DNA of 23,384 nucleotides from IMG/VR virus record IMGVR_UViG_3300021792_000018, positions 1 through 23,384 of that record; one strand, given 5' to 3'. Positions 1 through 5,525 of this stretch are shown in pieces. The stretch's first letter is position 1; the number at the start of each line of letters is the position of its first letter. Source of the stretch: a virus. The translations under genes were made by a program, and so were the position numbers. The notes below the pieces were generated by a model, which worked only from the letters and a program-made list of their open reading frames with translations, was not told the DNA's origin and ran no database searches.

Positions 1-450
1 TTGAAATGAATTTTCACTCGCTATGTTTACTTTCTTAATACTGAAACTTTTTCCCTGATGACACGATTTCACACTGAAAACCGTAATAATACATAGGCTA
101 CCATCTGAAGTTGTCATTATTGCTTGCATTGGATCAGCTAAAAATGATTTAGTTACCAAACCACCAGTTGTACTTATTATTGTAAAAAATTTACCCTTTT
201 CACTTTCTCCAGTTTTATTATATTGCCCAGCAGGTATTTTATACATACCTGCTTGAGTTGCTTCACTAAATTCAATTACATCATTCTGTCTCAAAGTGCC
301 TTGCACAAGCATTTGATCGCCAACACTTACAGTATTTATTGAATTTATTGGCGGCTTACTAATATTACTTATAGTACTGGTAGAATTATAAACTGGTGTT
401 GCACAGCCAAATAAACCAACTGTTAATCCTAATAAAAATAGTATTTTCAA
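1..450 (-). CDS. Putative lipoprotein, moron gene (partial, 3' end missing)
   Basis: An open frame runs from a TTG codon at 450-448 off the left edge, giving 150 codons without a stop. The first 16 residues, MKILFLLGLTVGLFGC, form a classic lipoprotein signal: a short basic start, a hydrophobic stretch and a lipobox (LFGC) with the lipidated Cys at residue 16. The mature part begins with a Ser/Thr/Asn-rich linker and then looks like a compact beta-rich domain. The TTG start is chosen because GGGGA lies about 8 bases upstream and because the nearby ATG (463-461) is in another frame that closes after about 25 codons. It follows the antirepressor but has its own promoter. Phage-encoded lipoproteins in such positions are often superinfection-exclusion or surface-altering morons; that role is inference. 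I do not recognise the family. Confidence 0.75.
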   Translation of the reverse strand, partial: MKILFLLGLTVGLFGCATPVYNSTSTISNISKPPINSINTVSVGDQMLVQGTLRQNDVIEFSEATQAGMYKIPAGQYNKTGESEKGKFFTIISTTGGLVTKSFLADPMQAIMTTSDGSLCIITVFSVKSCHQGKSFSIKKVNIASENSFQ

Positions 451-485
451 AAAAAATCCCCATCATTTTGTTATCAATGATAGGG
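448..485 (-). terminator. Terminator of antirepressor transcript, overlapping the lipoprotein start
   Basis: On the minus strand a 10-bp stem (arms 476-485 and 458-467, one G-U pair, 8-base loop) is followed by A and eight T (449-457). This has the form of an intrinsic terminator for transcripts coming from the antirepressor. Its 3' arm contains the GGGG that serves as ribosome binding site for the lipoprotein, and the U-tract runs into the TTG start codon. Confidence 0.6.
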
Positions 486-514
486 ATCATACTATTAGAT
501 TTAAAATTACACAA
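486..514 (-). promoter_or_regulatory. Sigma70-like promoter for the lipoprotein gene
   Basis: Minus strand: TTGTGT (514-509), 17-base spacer, TATGAT (491-486). The start point would fall near 479, inside the 5' arm of the terminator hairpin, so a transcript from here could not form the full stem. Confidence 0.5.
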
Positions 515-539
515 ACTTACTTATTCATGAAATCTAAAA

Positions 540-1283
540 TCAAACTCGACCACGCAAATAAGCCATACCATCTTCATTGATCATAATGACTTCTTCTACA
601 CCGTTGGCAACTATCTCGTTTTGGATAAAAATTACATCGAATGACTTGCCACGTTCAGTCAGTTTCAATATCGGTCGACTACTTTCCACATAAGCACAAC
701 GCTCCTCGATAATAAATTCATCCTGAAAGACTTTCTTAATTTTGGCTACTGGCACTTTTAAAACACTAGCAGCCTCTTCAATACTGATTGCACTACGCGC
801 CATTTTAAAATCATAACGACGGCATTTACGCTGCATAGCCTCTACTTGCGCTCGCATGGTGTCAATCATGTCATCATATTCTCTAAACATACGATGATAT
901 TTTAGCGAAACTTTATTGTGAACTTCTTTGCTTACAAACAAAGACATATCAATTTGCTTTTTAGGTTTAGATTCCTTTTTCTCAATAATATCTAAAACCC
1001 ATTTTCTAAATTCTTTGGCAACTGATGTACGGGCAAATATTGCAATAAGATGCGCCCCACGTAAAGAAAATATCCGTAACCTCAAATTGAGGTTATTAGG
1101 ACTATCAATAGTTTGCGTCATTGTATGATCAAATTCATCAGCATGACGGCTGAATAATTGAGCGACCTTATCTGGTCTTGTATAACCTAATGCTTGAGCC
1201 AAATCACTTGCAGTTACCCAAATTTTCCCATCATTTTGATGAACTGGACTTAATGTTGCTGATTGAAAAACTAATGCATTCAT
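540..1283 (-). CDS. Bro-N family phage antirepressor
   Basis: A 247-residue protein. Residues 1-105 fit the Bro-N domain found in phage antirepressors and baculovirus BRO proteins, with the pattern WVTASDLAQALGY near residue 22 and a region ending in ARTSVAKEFRKWVLDII around residues 84-100. The middle (about 120-160) is charged and probably helical. The C-terminal 85 residues (from about ISIEEAASVLKV) look like a small DNA- or protein-binding domain of the type that follows Bro-N or KilA-N in antirepressors. Such proteins inactivate the prophage repressor and favour lytic growth. The start ATG at 1283 has AGAGG about 8 bases upstream. The leader upstream carries a C4-type antisense RNA gene and its targets, as in the immI locus of P22 and P1, which strongly supports the antirepressor role. 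Confidence 0.8.
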   Translation of the reverse strand: MNALVFQSATLSPVHQNDGKIWVTASDLAQALGYTRPDKVAQLFSRHADEFDHTMTQTIDSPNNLNLRLRIFSLRGAHLIAIFARTSVAKEFRKWVLDIIEKKESKPKKQIDMSLFVSKEVHNKVSLKYHRMFREYDDMIDTMRAQVEAMQRKCRRYDFKMARSAISIEEAASVLKVPVAKIKKVFQDEFIIEERCAYVESSRPILKLTERGKSFDVIFIQNEIVANGVEEVIMINEDGMAYLRGRV

Positions 1284-1290
1284 AGTGAAT

Positions 1291-1384
1291 ACCTCTGAGA
1301 TGTAGAGATTATCACCACCAACTTAATGCGACTTGAATTGGTGGCAGATTAGACAGGATTCGCATTACCAGTCTCAGAGCTACT
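1291..1384 (-). promoter_or_regulatory. Antirepressor leader with RBS-sequestering pairing
   Basis: In the minus-strand transcript CTCTGAGA (about 1382-1375) is perfectly complementary to TCTCAGAG (about 1302-1295), which includes the ribosome binding site of the antirepressor. Between them sit a 7-bp hairpin (CCACCAA/TTGGTGG, 1315-1321 and 1338-1344) and the short leader ORF. Further upstream are a UUCG-loop hairpin (1388-1399) and a CCAGT/ACTGG hairpin (1368-1386) that would compete with the long-range pairing. The layout suggests translational control of the antirepressor coupled to leader ORF translation. Confidence 0.5.
1312..1365 (-). CDS. Short leader ORF (icd-like position), 17 codons
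   Basis: ATG at 1365-1363 reads MRILSNLPPIQVALSWW and stops with TGA at 1314-1312, 28 bases before the antirepressor ATG. The predicted pairing sites of the C4 RNA (1346-1354 and 1356-1365) cover its start codon and first codons. In P1, C4 blocks translation of the small icd ORF, which is coupled to ant; this ORF sits where such a coupling ORF is expected. A weak GAG lies about 8 bases upstream of the ATG. That it is translated is inference. Confidence 0.4.
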   Translation of the reverse strand: MRILSNLPPIQVALSWW

Positions 1385-1458
1385 GGCGCACCGAAGTGCT
1401 CCTACCTAACCTGCCATAACAGGCACTTTTTACAGATTGTAAAAAGCTTAGGCAAAAT

Positions 1459-1549
1459 AAAACCGCTTATGCGGCTTTGCGCTCTGAAACGTTATTGGAT
1501 GCGAAACCAAATCACAGATTTTGCTGTGACTTGAAAAGCCTAATCCAAT
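1459..1549 (-). ncRNA. C4-type antisense RNA upstream of the antirepressor
   Basis: The minus-strand RNA has an outer stem ATTGGAT/ATCCAAT (1543-1549 with 1494-1500) enclosing a 6-bp hairpin TCACAG/CTGTGA (1524-1529 with 1512-1517). It ends in an intrinsic terminator (8-bp stem with AUAA loop, 1459-1478, then U-rich 1454-1458). Single-stranded segments beside the inner hairpin are complementary to the leader downstream: the segment at 1499-1508 pairs with 1356-1365 (9 of 10), and the segment at 1538-1546 pairs with 1346-1354 (7 Watson-Crick plus 2 G-U). The two targets are adjacent and in the order needed for both loops to bind together. A further GCCTAA match lies at 1448-1453. This is the architecture of the C4 antisense RNA family of P1/P22-like immunity loci. 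The promoter is not obvious. Confidence 0.7.
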
Positions 1550-1642
1550 TTTTTCAAAAGTGCAACAACCTTAGCGGTATCTTATTTGCTATGCCTGCTA
1601 GAAAATATGATTGTTTAAAGTGGTTTTAAACATTCCTAAAAT

Positions 1643-1672
1643 AACAAAACCCCGCAAGATGCGGGGTTTTGA
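1643..1672. terminator. Bidirectional intrinsic terminator
   Basis: An 11-bp perfect stem, AAAACCCCGCA with TGCGGGGTTTT around an AGA loop, has A/T tails on both sides. It closes the minus-strand transcript of the two small genes at 1687-2429 and separates them from the C4/antirepressor module. Confidence 0.85.
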
Positions 1673-1686
1673 ACTACAGATATTTA

Positions 1687-1866
1687 TTAGCCAGCTTTTC
1701 GTAAGCGTGTCTGTAGAACTTTCGATTGCATATCACCAACAAGTACTTGACGTAAGTTTGGTGTATTGGCACATGCTTCTTTAATACATTGAGCAATTAG
1801 AAAGTTAACAGTTGCTTTCCGATTTTGCTCTTGAACAAAGCAATCTTGAATGCGGATAATAGCCAT
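1687..1866 (-). CDS. Small hypothetical protein (59 aa)
   Basis: ATG at 1866-1864, TAA at 1689-1687. The start has AGGA about 9 bases upstream, and the gene begins 8 bases after the stop of the 184-residue gene, so the two are probably one transcript ending at the terminator at 1643-1672. The product starts MAIIRIQDCFVQEQNRKATV and has a basic C-terminus (QTRLRKAG). It has no signal peptide, membrane segment or zinc motif; the two central cysteines are spaced too irregularly for a metal site. I do not recognise the family. Its place in the moron cassette between tail chaperone and antirepressor suggests an accessory rather than a structural role. Confidence 0.6.
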   Translation of the reverse strand: MAIIRIQDCFVQEQNRKATVNFLIAQCIKEACANTPNLRQVLVGDMQSKVLQTRLRKAG

Positions 1867-1874
1867 AGTTGATC

Positions 1875-2429
1875 CTATTTAATTTGAGATTTACGATTAA
1901 AAGCAAGCCAACGCTGACCTTCAAATCGTACTTCAATACCTGCTGCCTCGAATTGTTCTTTAGATTTATCAGCAGCAGAGTGCAGCATATCTATAAATGC
2001 TTTTGTGAACGTCGTTCGAGCATAAATTTTAGTTGCACTACCTAATGTGTCAGTTTCATCAAGGAATTTTTGAACTAGAAATATCAAATATTCCTCATAT
2101 AGCTCATCATATTCCTTATTGACCAAACTAACAAGATATGGACTAACATAAATGTCAAGTATCTTAAATGTTTTCTCACGCCCACGACGATGATATGAAA
2201 CCCCAACTATCACATCTGGAAAATCAGAACCATCCTTGCATAAACCAATATAAGTAGTTTTCTTTTCTCGTTTTAAAAAATCACCATATTGGTTTTCTAC
2301 TTGAATTGTCTCAAAAAATTGTTCATTCAACTCAATTAAATCATCATCTAATTCTGTTTTAATACCACTATCTACCCAATAACGAGCTGTTTCTTGTAAC
2401 GTCAGCTCATCAAAAATAAAATGTTTCAA
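1875..2429 (-). CDS. Hypothetical protein (184 aa), possible acetyltransferase-like fold
   Basis: It starts at a TTG codon (2429-2427) with GAGAG about 10 bases upstream; no in-frame ATG gives a longer or better product. The sequence alternates predicted strands and helices: TTYIGLCKDG and VIVGVSYHRRG early, KTFKILDIYVSPYLVS in the middle, a long helix (YEEYLIFLVQKFLDE), then TKIYARTTFTKAFIDML and a final strand GIEVRFEGQRWLAFNRK. The order, with a strand followed by a V-x-P turn and a helix and ending in a gone-through strand pair, is reminiscent of GNAT N-acetyltransferases, but I do not see a clear acetyl-CoA loop (R/Q-x-x-G-x-G/A). The function is unknown; the acetyltransferase idea is weak inference. 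It is the first gene after the tail chaperone, at the point where the tape measure gene would normally come, so it is probably part of an inserted accessory cassette. Confidence 0.65.
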   Translation of the reverse strand: MKHFIFDELTLQETARYWVDSGIKTELDDDLIELNEQFFETIQVENQYGDFLKREKKTTYIGLCKDGSDFPDVIVGVSYHRRGREKTFKILDIYVSPYLVSLVNKEYDELYEEYLIFLVQKFLDETDTLGSATKIYARTTFTKAFIDMLHSAADKSKEQFEAAGIEVRFEGQRWLAFNRKSQIK

Positions 2430-2508
2430 ACTTCAATCTCTCTTAGTTATTTTGCTTAATAACAATAACAAAATGATAAAAAAATATAAAGATTGAAACA
2501 TTCATTAT

Positions 2509-2837
2509 TTAACTAGATTTATTACGCCTTTTAAGCGCTTCCTCTTCAAAAGTAGTCTCAACCTCAACTACATCTTCATGCGGGCAAACATCACTTGGCT
2601 CAATCCAATGATCTTCTTTCACTCTGCCATTATGATAAAAAGCCATCAGACCACCAATTGCCTGCTCAATACGACGGCCAGTAAAAAGCGAGCCTCGTTT
2701 ATCACGAAAGGCCCGCCATATTTGTAACTCAGCGTTATCTATGTTTCGCTTGGCTTCACTGATTGTTCGTCCACCAATTCCGTTGATGACGAGTTCACAC
2801 CAGAGTTCGTTGTCTCTGAACTCTTCGTCCGTGACTT
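2509..2837 (-). CDS. Tail assembly chaperone, T-type domain made by -1 frameshift
   Basis: A -1-frame open reading frame of 108 codons from the slippery site to TAA at 2511-2509 has no good start of its own. Its frame is closed just upstream (TAA at 2850-2848), so it opens exactly at the heptamer G-GGA-AAG (2841-2835) of the upstream chaperone gene. That heptamer is identical to the one lambda uses to make gpG-T. The decoded segment reads as a real protein: acidic start (TDEEFRDNELWCELVING), then AELQIWRAFRDKRG and RRIEQAIGGLMAFYHNG, resembling the W-x-x-[FY] and helical pattern of tail assembly protein T, and an acidic tail. Shifted translation from 3269 would give a fusion of about 253 residues (149 plus 108 codons if the upstream start 3281 is used). 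In lambda, gpG and gpG-T load the tape measure protein and recruit tail tube subunits. Confidence 0.75.
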
Positions 2838-3269
2838 TCCCGAAAAATTATTGACACCATCTGCAACTTTATAAAGCGCCTCAATAAAGATCGGATCTGA
2901 ATCATAAACATCAGCAATGGTTTCAAAGAAAGCTTTACCATTGACATCTTCACAGACTGATCCAAGCAACTGAGCTGCACGCAACAAACGACTATCAACA
3001 GATTCGAGTTTAGAATTTTCAAAATTCTGATAATCAATGTCCCACTTATAAGCTTTTGCTGTAGCTTCAATATCTTTATAGCTCAAACGCTTAATAAAGA
3101 CTTGACCTGAAAGCTCAACCATTTCACCCAGACTTAAATCAGCTTTACCTGTATTTTCTTGGATAAATGCTAGATTTTCGTCTGTGACTTCAACCAACCA
3201 AGTCACTGTACGCTCAGTCGGTGCGGCAACTTTGGTCACTTTTTTCAGTGATTTCAATTTCAAGGTCAT
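2739..3269 (-). CDS. Tail assembly chaperone, G-type
   Basis: A 176-residue protein from ATG 3269. That start overlaps the tail tube stop as ATGA and has GGAAAG four bases upstream; an ATG at 3281 would add four residues but has a poorer ribosome site. The body (MTLKLKSLKKVTKV to about residue 140) is mixed alpha/beta and helical, with ALYKVADGVNNFSGKS at the slippery site. The last 30 residues are a low-complexity Ser/Thr tail (TTNSGVNSSSTELVDEQS), typical of the dispensable end of an unshifted G protein. Its position directly after the major tail protein and the frameshift into a T-like frame identify it by gene order and mechanism; I could not compare it with a family model. In the late operon it should be much more abundant than the shifted form. 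Confidence 0.75.
   Translation of the reverse strand: MTLKLKSLKKVTKVAAPTERTVTWLVEVTDENLAFIQENTGKADLSLGEMVELSGQVFIKRLSYKDIEATAKAYKWDIDYQNFENSKLESVDSRLLRAAQLLGSVCEDVNGKAFFETIADVYDSDPIFIEALYKVADGVNNFSGKSRTKSSETTNSGVNSSSTELVDEQSVKPSET
2835..2841 (-). promoter_or_regulatory. Programmed -1 ribosomal frameshift site GGGAAAG
   Basis: In the zero frame the codons read TCG GGA AAG TCA, so the heptamer is G_GGA_AAG, the lambda G/T slippery sequence, in the correct phase. The -1 frame is open from here to 2509 and closed immediately upstream. Confidence 0.8.
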
Positions 3270-3742
3270 GGTACTTTCCATTCATCAATGATTTGAGATT
3301 GGCGACGTAAAGGCAAAGTATGGTTCACTAAAGAATTGGCTTCAGTAACAGGCTTTCCTTTGCGTAAAACAACAGTGGCATAAGACCAAGAACGAGTTTC
3401 AGGTAAAGTAACTACATTACCCGATACTGTTGGCACACCCGTACCATCAGAATAACCAGCGTAGATCCCAATTGGTTCTAATGAATTTGCAAATCCTAGC
3501 AATAAAAGATGTGTGGCATTGGTTGGATCAGTATCAATTTTTACAGATCCATCCCCAGGCTTTCCAAGAATAAAATCACTGGTTTCAACATCATCATTAT
3601 CTAAACAATTGTTGTCATACTCGTTGTAATTTTCATCACCCCAATCAAACGCTTTGATACAGCTTAATTTTGTTAATGTTGGCGTTTCGCCATGCAGTGC
3701 CCAAAATTCAGTACCTTTTGAAACAATACCTTTTTTAGCCAT
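3266..3742 (-). CDS. Major tail tube protein
   Basis: 158 residues from ATG 3742. Order in the operon (after DUF3168-type tail completion protein, before the chaperone pair) and sequence style fit siphoviral tail tube subunits: a short N-terminal arm (MAKKGIVSKGTEFWAL), a loop region rich in D/N (WGDENYNEYDNNCLDNDD), then repeated beta strands such as DFILGKPGDGSVKIDTDPTNATHLLLLGF and the C-terminal SWSYATVVLRKGKPVTEANS. Tail tube subunits stack as hexameric rings on the tape measure. It is shorter than lambda gpV because it lacks an added Ig-like domain. Its stop overlaps the start of the chaperone (ATGA). A terminator lies just upstream, between it and the preceding gene. Confidence 0.75.
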   Translation of the reverse strand: MAKKGIVSKGTEFWALHGETPTLTKLSCIKAFDWGDENYNEYDNNCLDNDDVETSDFILGKPGDGSVKIDTDPTNATHLLLLGFANSLEPIGIYAGYSDGTGVPTVSGNVVTLPETRSWSYATVVLRKGKPVTEANSLVNHTLPLRRQSQIIDEWKVP

Positions 3743-3765
3743 GAGTTTTTGCTCCTTATTGGCAA

Positions 3766-3788
3766 TAAAAAAGCAGCCCTATGGCTGC
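3766..3788 (-). terminator. Intra-operon intrinsic terminator before the tail tube gene
   Basis: Minus strand: GCAGCC ATAG GGCTGC (3788-3773) followed directly by six T. It lies between the tail completion gene (stop 3807) and the tail tube start (3742), so late transcripts must pass it. Confidence 0.7.
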
Positions 3789-3806
3789 CCGTATCTACTT
3801 AAAAAT

Positions 3807-4172
3807 TTAAATTTCTTGAATCCAATTTGCATCGAATCCGCGCATAGATTGCTTCGTAGTCGGATCAAAACCACTGATTCGCGGATTTAAAATAAAACAA
3901 TAACTTTCTAAAGCTTTACGCACCAAATCGCGCAACTGATAAGCACGTCCCAAATAGGTGTCATAAACCATGACTTGAAACTGCACATCATCAAAGTTTG
4001 CAGGCGCATTATCTAAATGATTATTTGACTTCCCACCCAATTCTTGCCACACAATATAAGGAACTTCAGTATCTTCAGGCGCAATATCCTCATATATACG
4101 CGGCTCACTGCCTAATATTGCGGTAATAGAAGGATCTGCCTCTAAGATTGGTACAACTGGCAAAATACTCAT
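3807..4172 (-). CDS. Tail completion protein (DUF3168 family, gp17-like)
   Basis: 121 residues from ATG 4172, overlapping the previous stop as ATGA. The sequence follows the DUF3168 pattern: an N-terminal helix on the form LEADPSITAILGSEPRIYEDIAPEDTEVPYIVW, a central strand pair with DVQFQVMVYDTYLGRAYQLRDLVRKALE, and a terminal strand SGFDPTTKQSMRGFDANW. Members are the tail terminator/completion proteins that cap the tail tube and meet the head-tail connector. It sits between the HK97 gp10-like gene and the tail tube gene, the usual order. A strong terminator follows. Confidence 0.85.
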   Translation of the reverse strand: MSILPVVPILEADPSITAILGSEPRIYEDIAPEDTEVPYIVWQELGGKSNNHLDNAPANFDDVQFQVMVYDTYLGRAYQLRDLVRKALESYCFILNPRISGFDPTTKQSMRGFDANWIQEI

Positions 4173-4630
4173 AGTCTAGCCAACTCCAAATCAAGCTCAT
4201 CACTAAAGACTTGTGCAAACGTGCTAATCACTGAATCAATGTTGTTATAAAAAGCAATTCGCATAAAAGGAATTGCAGGAATATAAGCCGTACCTAATTC
4301 AATAAAGCGCCAATGACGTGTGTCACCGCCACTAGTGATTTTTGCAGGTCGACCATTGAAAGCAGCACCACCATCAACACCAACACGCATCAAAATCATA
4401 TCTTTATTACTAACTCGACCAGATGCGACTTTAATATTTTTGGCAATATTTGCGGCTGTTTCAGGATCATCAATCATTTTTGCATTTTGTCTTGCTTCAT
4501 TTCGGAAAATATTCATGCCCCGTCTTGCAGCTTTTCGAGTAATCTTTCTCACAACTTTTTTATCAGTCAAAAGCTTAAATTTCTCAGTAACCTGCTGCTG
4601 ACCTTGCCAAATAGAAAAATTTTCCATCAA
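4169..4630 (-). CDS. HK97 gp10-like morphogenesis protein
   Basis: 153 residues. The start ATG 4630 or the next codon, ATG 4627, is possible; both overlap the end of the head closure gene. A basic N-terminal helix (KKVVRKITRKAARRGMNIFRNEARQNA) is followed by a beta-rich half with the family hallmark HWRFIELGTAYIPAIPFMRIAFYNN, which corresponds to the H-x-x-x-x-E-[FL]-G-T...P-A-x-P-F-[ML]-R block of the HK97-gp10 family. These proteins join tail to head or complete the tail. Neighbours on both sides are tightly overlapped, showing translational coupling within the head-tail joining block. Confidence 0.85.
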   Translation of the reverse strand: MMENFSIWQGQQQVTEKFKLLTDKKVVRKITRKAARRGMNIFRNEARQNAKMIDDPETAANIAKNIKVASGRVSNKDMILMRVGVDGGAAFNGRPAKITSGGDTRHWRFIELGTAYIPAIPFMRIAFYNNIDSVISTFAQVFSDELDLELARL

Positions 4631-4983
4631 GCCTCCTTAAACTTTTCCACTCCTTTAGAAAGTAAAAAAGTGCTGTAGATATTCCCAGTTTCATCATCAT
4701 TCAAAGCAGGACTATCAATCGCATATGTTTCACCACGGAAAACAACACGCATAGAACTATCAATATCAGTTCGATGACGTATTTTTAAACGCGCTATGAC
4801 TTGGGATTGAGCAGCCTGAGCCGCTATTAAATCCTTTGCTGATAATGGAGATACCTTGGCCCATAAAGTTAAAAAAACCTGCCAATCGGCAGGTTGTTCA
4901 TGATTATATTGATTACGCCCACTACCCACATTTTTTTGAATAATGACACGATGACAAAGTTCACCAGCACTGATTCCAGACAT
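4627..4983 (-). CDS. Head closure / head-tail adaptor protein (SPP1 gp16-like)
   Basis: 118 residues from ATG 4983. A TTG two codons upstream (4989) would overlap the previous stop but adds nothing, and GAGTGA lies about 7 bases before the ATG. The sequence MSGISAGELCHRVIIQKN...WQVFLTLWAKVSPLSAKDLIAAQAAQSQVIARLKIRHRTDIDSSMRVVFRGETYAIDSPAL matches the phage head-tail joining family: N-terminal RV-x-[IL]-Q, central W-A-x-[VI]-x-P-L, and the R-[HY]-R...D...M-R-[VI] segment. It closes the portal channel after packaging and docks the tail. Confidence 0.85.
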   Translation of the reverse strand: MSGISAGELCHRVIIQKNVGSGRNQYNHEQPADWQVFLTLWAKVSPLSAKDLIAAQAAQSQVIARLKIRHRTDIDSSMRVVFRGETYAIDSPALNDDETGNIYSTFLLSKGVEKFKEA

Positions 4984-4985
4984 AA

Positions 4986-5213
4986 TCAATCACTCAAATA
5001 TTGCTCTTCATCCTCATCATCATCCAAAACCTGAGCAATCAGCTCATTATTTTGATTCATGATTTGGGCCATGACTTCGTTCTGTGTGTTGACTGTCTGA
5101 ATCAGATCCCGACACACGCTGATTAGTTCCTGAACTAAGTTGTTGCAACAATTGTTGCAGTTTAAGCCCTGCTCGCTTGGTGTTTCGCTTAATCCACTCA
5201 CGTCTTGCCTCAC
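4986..5213 (-). CDS. Hypothetical acidic coiled-coil protein overlapping 5047-5229
   Basis: An open frame of 75 codons from GTG 5213 to TGA 4988-4986. Its second half is protein-like: a heptad-like helix LVQELISVCRDLIQTVNTQNEVMAQIMNQNNELIAQVL followed by an acidic end DDDEDEEQYLSD. It is shifted +1 relative to the overlapping Cys-rich ORF (5047-5229) and is the only frame covering 4989-5046, ending just before the head closure start. A weak AGGA precedes the GTG closely. Either both overlapping genes are expressed, or one of the two frames is chance. I do not recognise a family. Confidence 0.5.
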   Translation of the reverse strand: MRQDVSGLSETPSEQGLNCNNCCNNLVQELISVCRDLIQTVNTQNEVMAQIMNQNNELIAQVLDDDEDEEQYLSD

Positions 5214-5229
5214 ATCCTGAACAACTCAT
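5047..5229 (-). CDS. Small Cys-rich phage protein overlapping 4986-5213
   Basis: ATG at 5229-5227 overlaps the previous stop as ATGA, the same coupling used by its neighbours, and gives 60 residues starting MSCSGCEARREWIKRNTKRA. The C-x-x-C-x-x-R-R-x-W-I-K opening is common to small proteins in siphoviral head-tail blocks. The second half (SGTNQRVSGSDSDSQHTERSH) is low complexity and less convincing, while the alternative frame there encodes a better helix. Function unknown. Confidence 0.55.
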   Translation of the reverse strand: MSCSGCEARREWIKRNTKRAGLKLQQLLQQLSSGTNQRVSGSDSDSQHTERSHGPNHESK

Positions 5230-5525
5230 TTCGTCCAAGCCTCATAAGCCAATTGAACTACCAAAATCTTGTATTGATCACCATCTTTAATGAACAATCG
5301 CTCACCATGAATAAGCATCAATTTTGGATAATGGCTCGTTGATTTAATCCAAACTTCAAAATTTTGAAAAATTTCTTTACCAGATGGATTCTTTGGCGGT
5401 GATAAAATCATGACGCTGCTCTTGTTTTGGTGACAAGGTTGATAACCACCACCATTACGAACATTCGTACATGCACAACACCCACATTTTTTAAGTTGCC
5501 CAAACCATTTCAATTTAAACCTCAC
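5226..5525 (-). CDS. Hypothetical head-tail region protein with Cys cluster
   Basis: 99 residues from a GTG start at 5525 that overlaps the connector stop as GTGA. It has a basic, Cys-rich N-terminus (KKCGCCACTNVRNGGGYQPC, five Cys within residues 13-31) that could bind zinc, then a beta-rich body (FEVWIKSTSHYPKLMLIHGERLFIKDGDQYKILVVQ). I do not know the family. Its position between the gp6-like connector and the head closure gene, with overlaps at both ends, marks it as a regular member of the structural operon. Confidence 0.65.
   Translation of the reverse strand: MRFKLKWFGQLKKCGCCACTNVRNGGGYQPCHQNKSSVMILSPPKNPSGKEIFQNFEVWIKSTSHYPKLMLIHGERLFIKDGDQYKILVVQLAYEAWTK

Noticed and set aside
2795-3070. 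A 91-codon minus-strand frame inside the tail chaperone gene
   Set aside because: It lies in the third frame (neither the zero nor the -1 frame), has unusual Leu/Ile/Arg composition and no coupling to neighbours.
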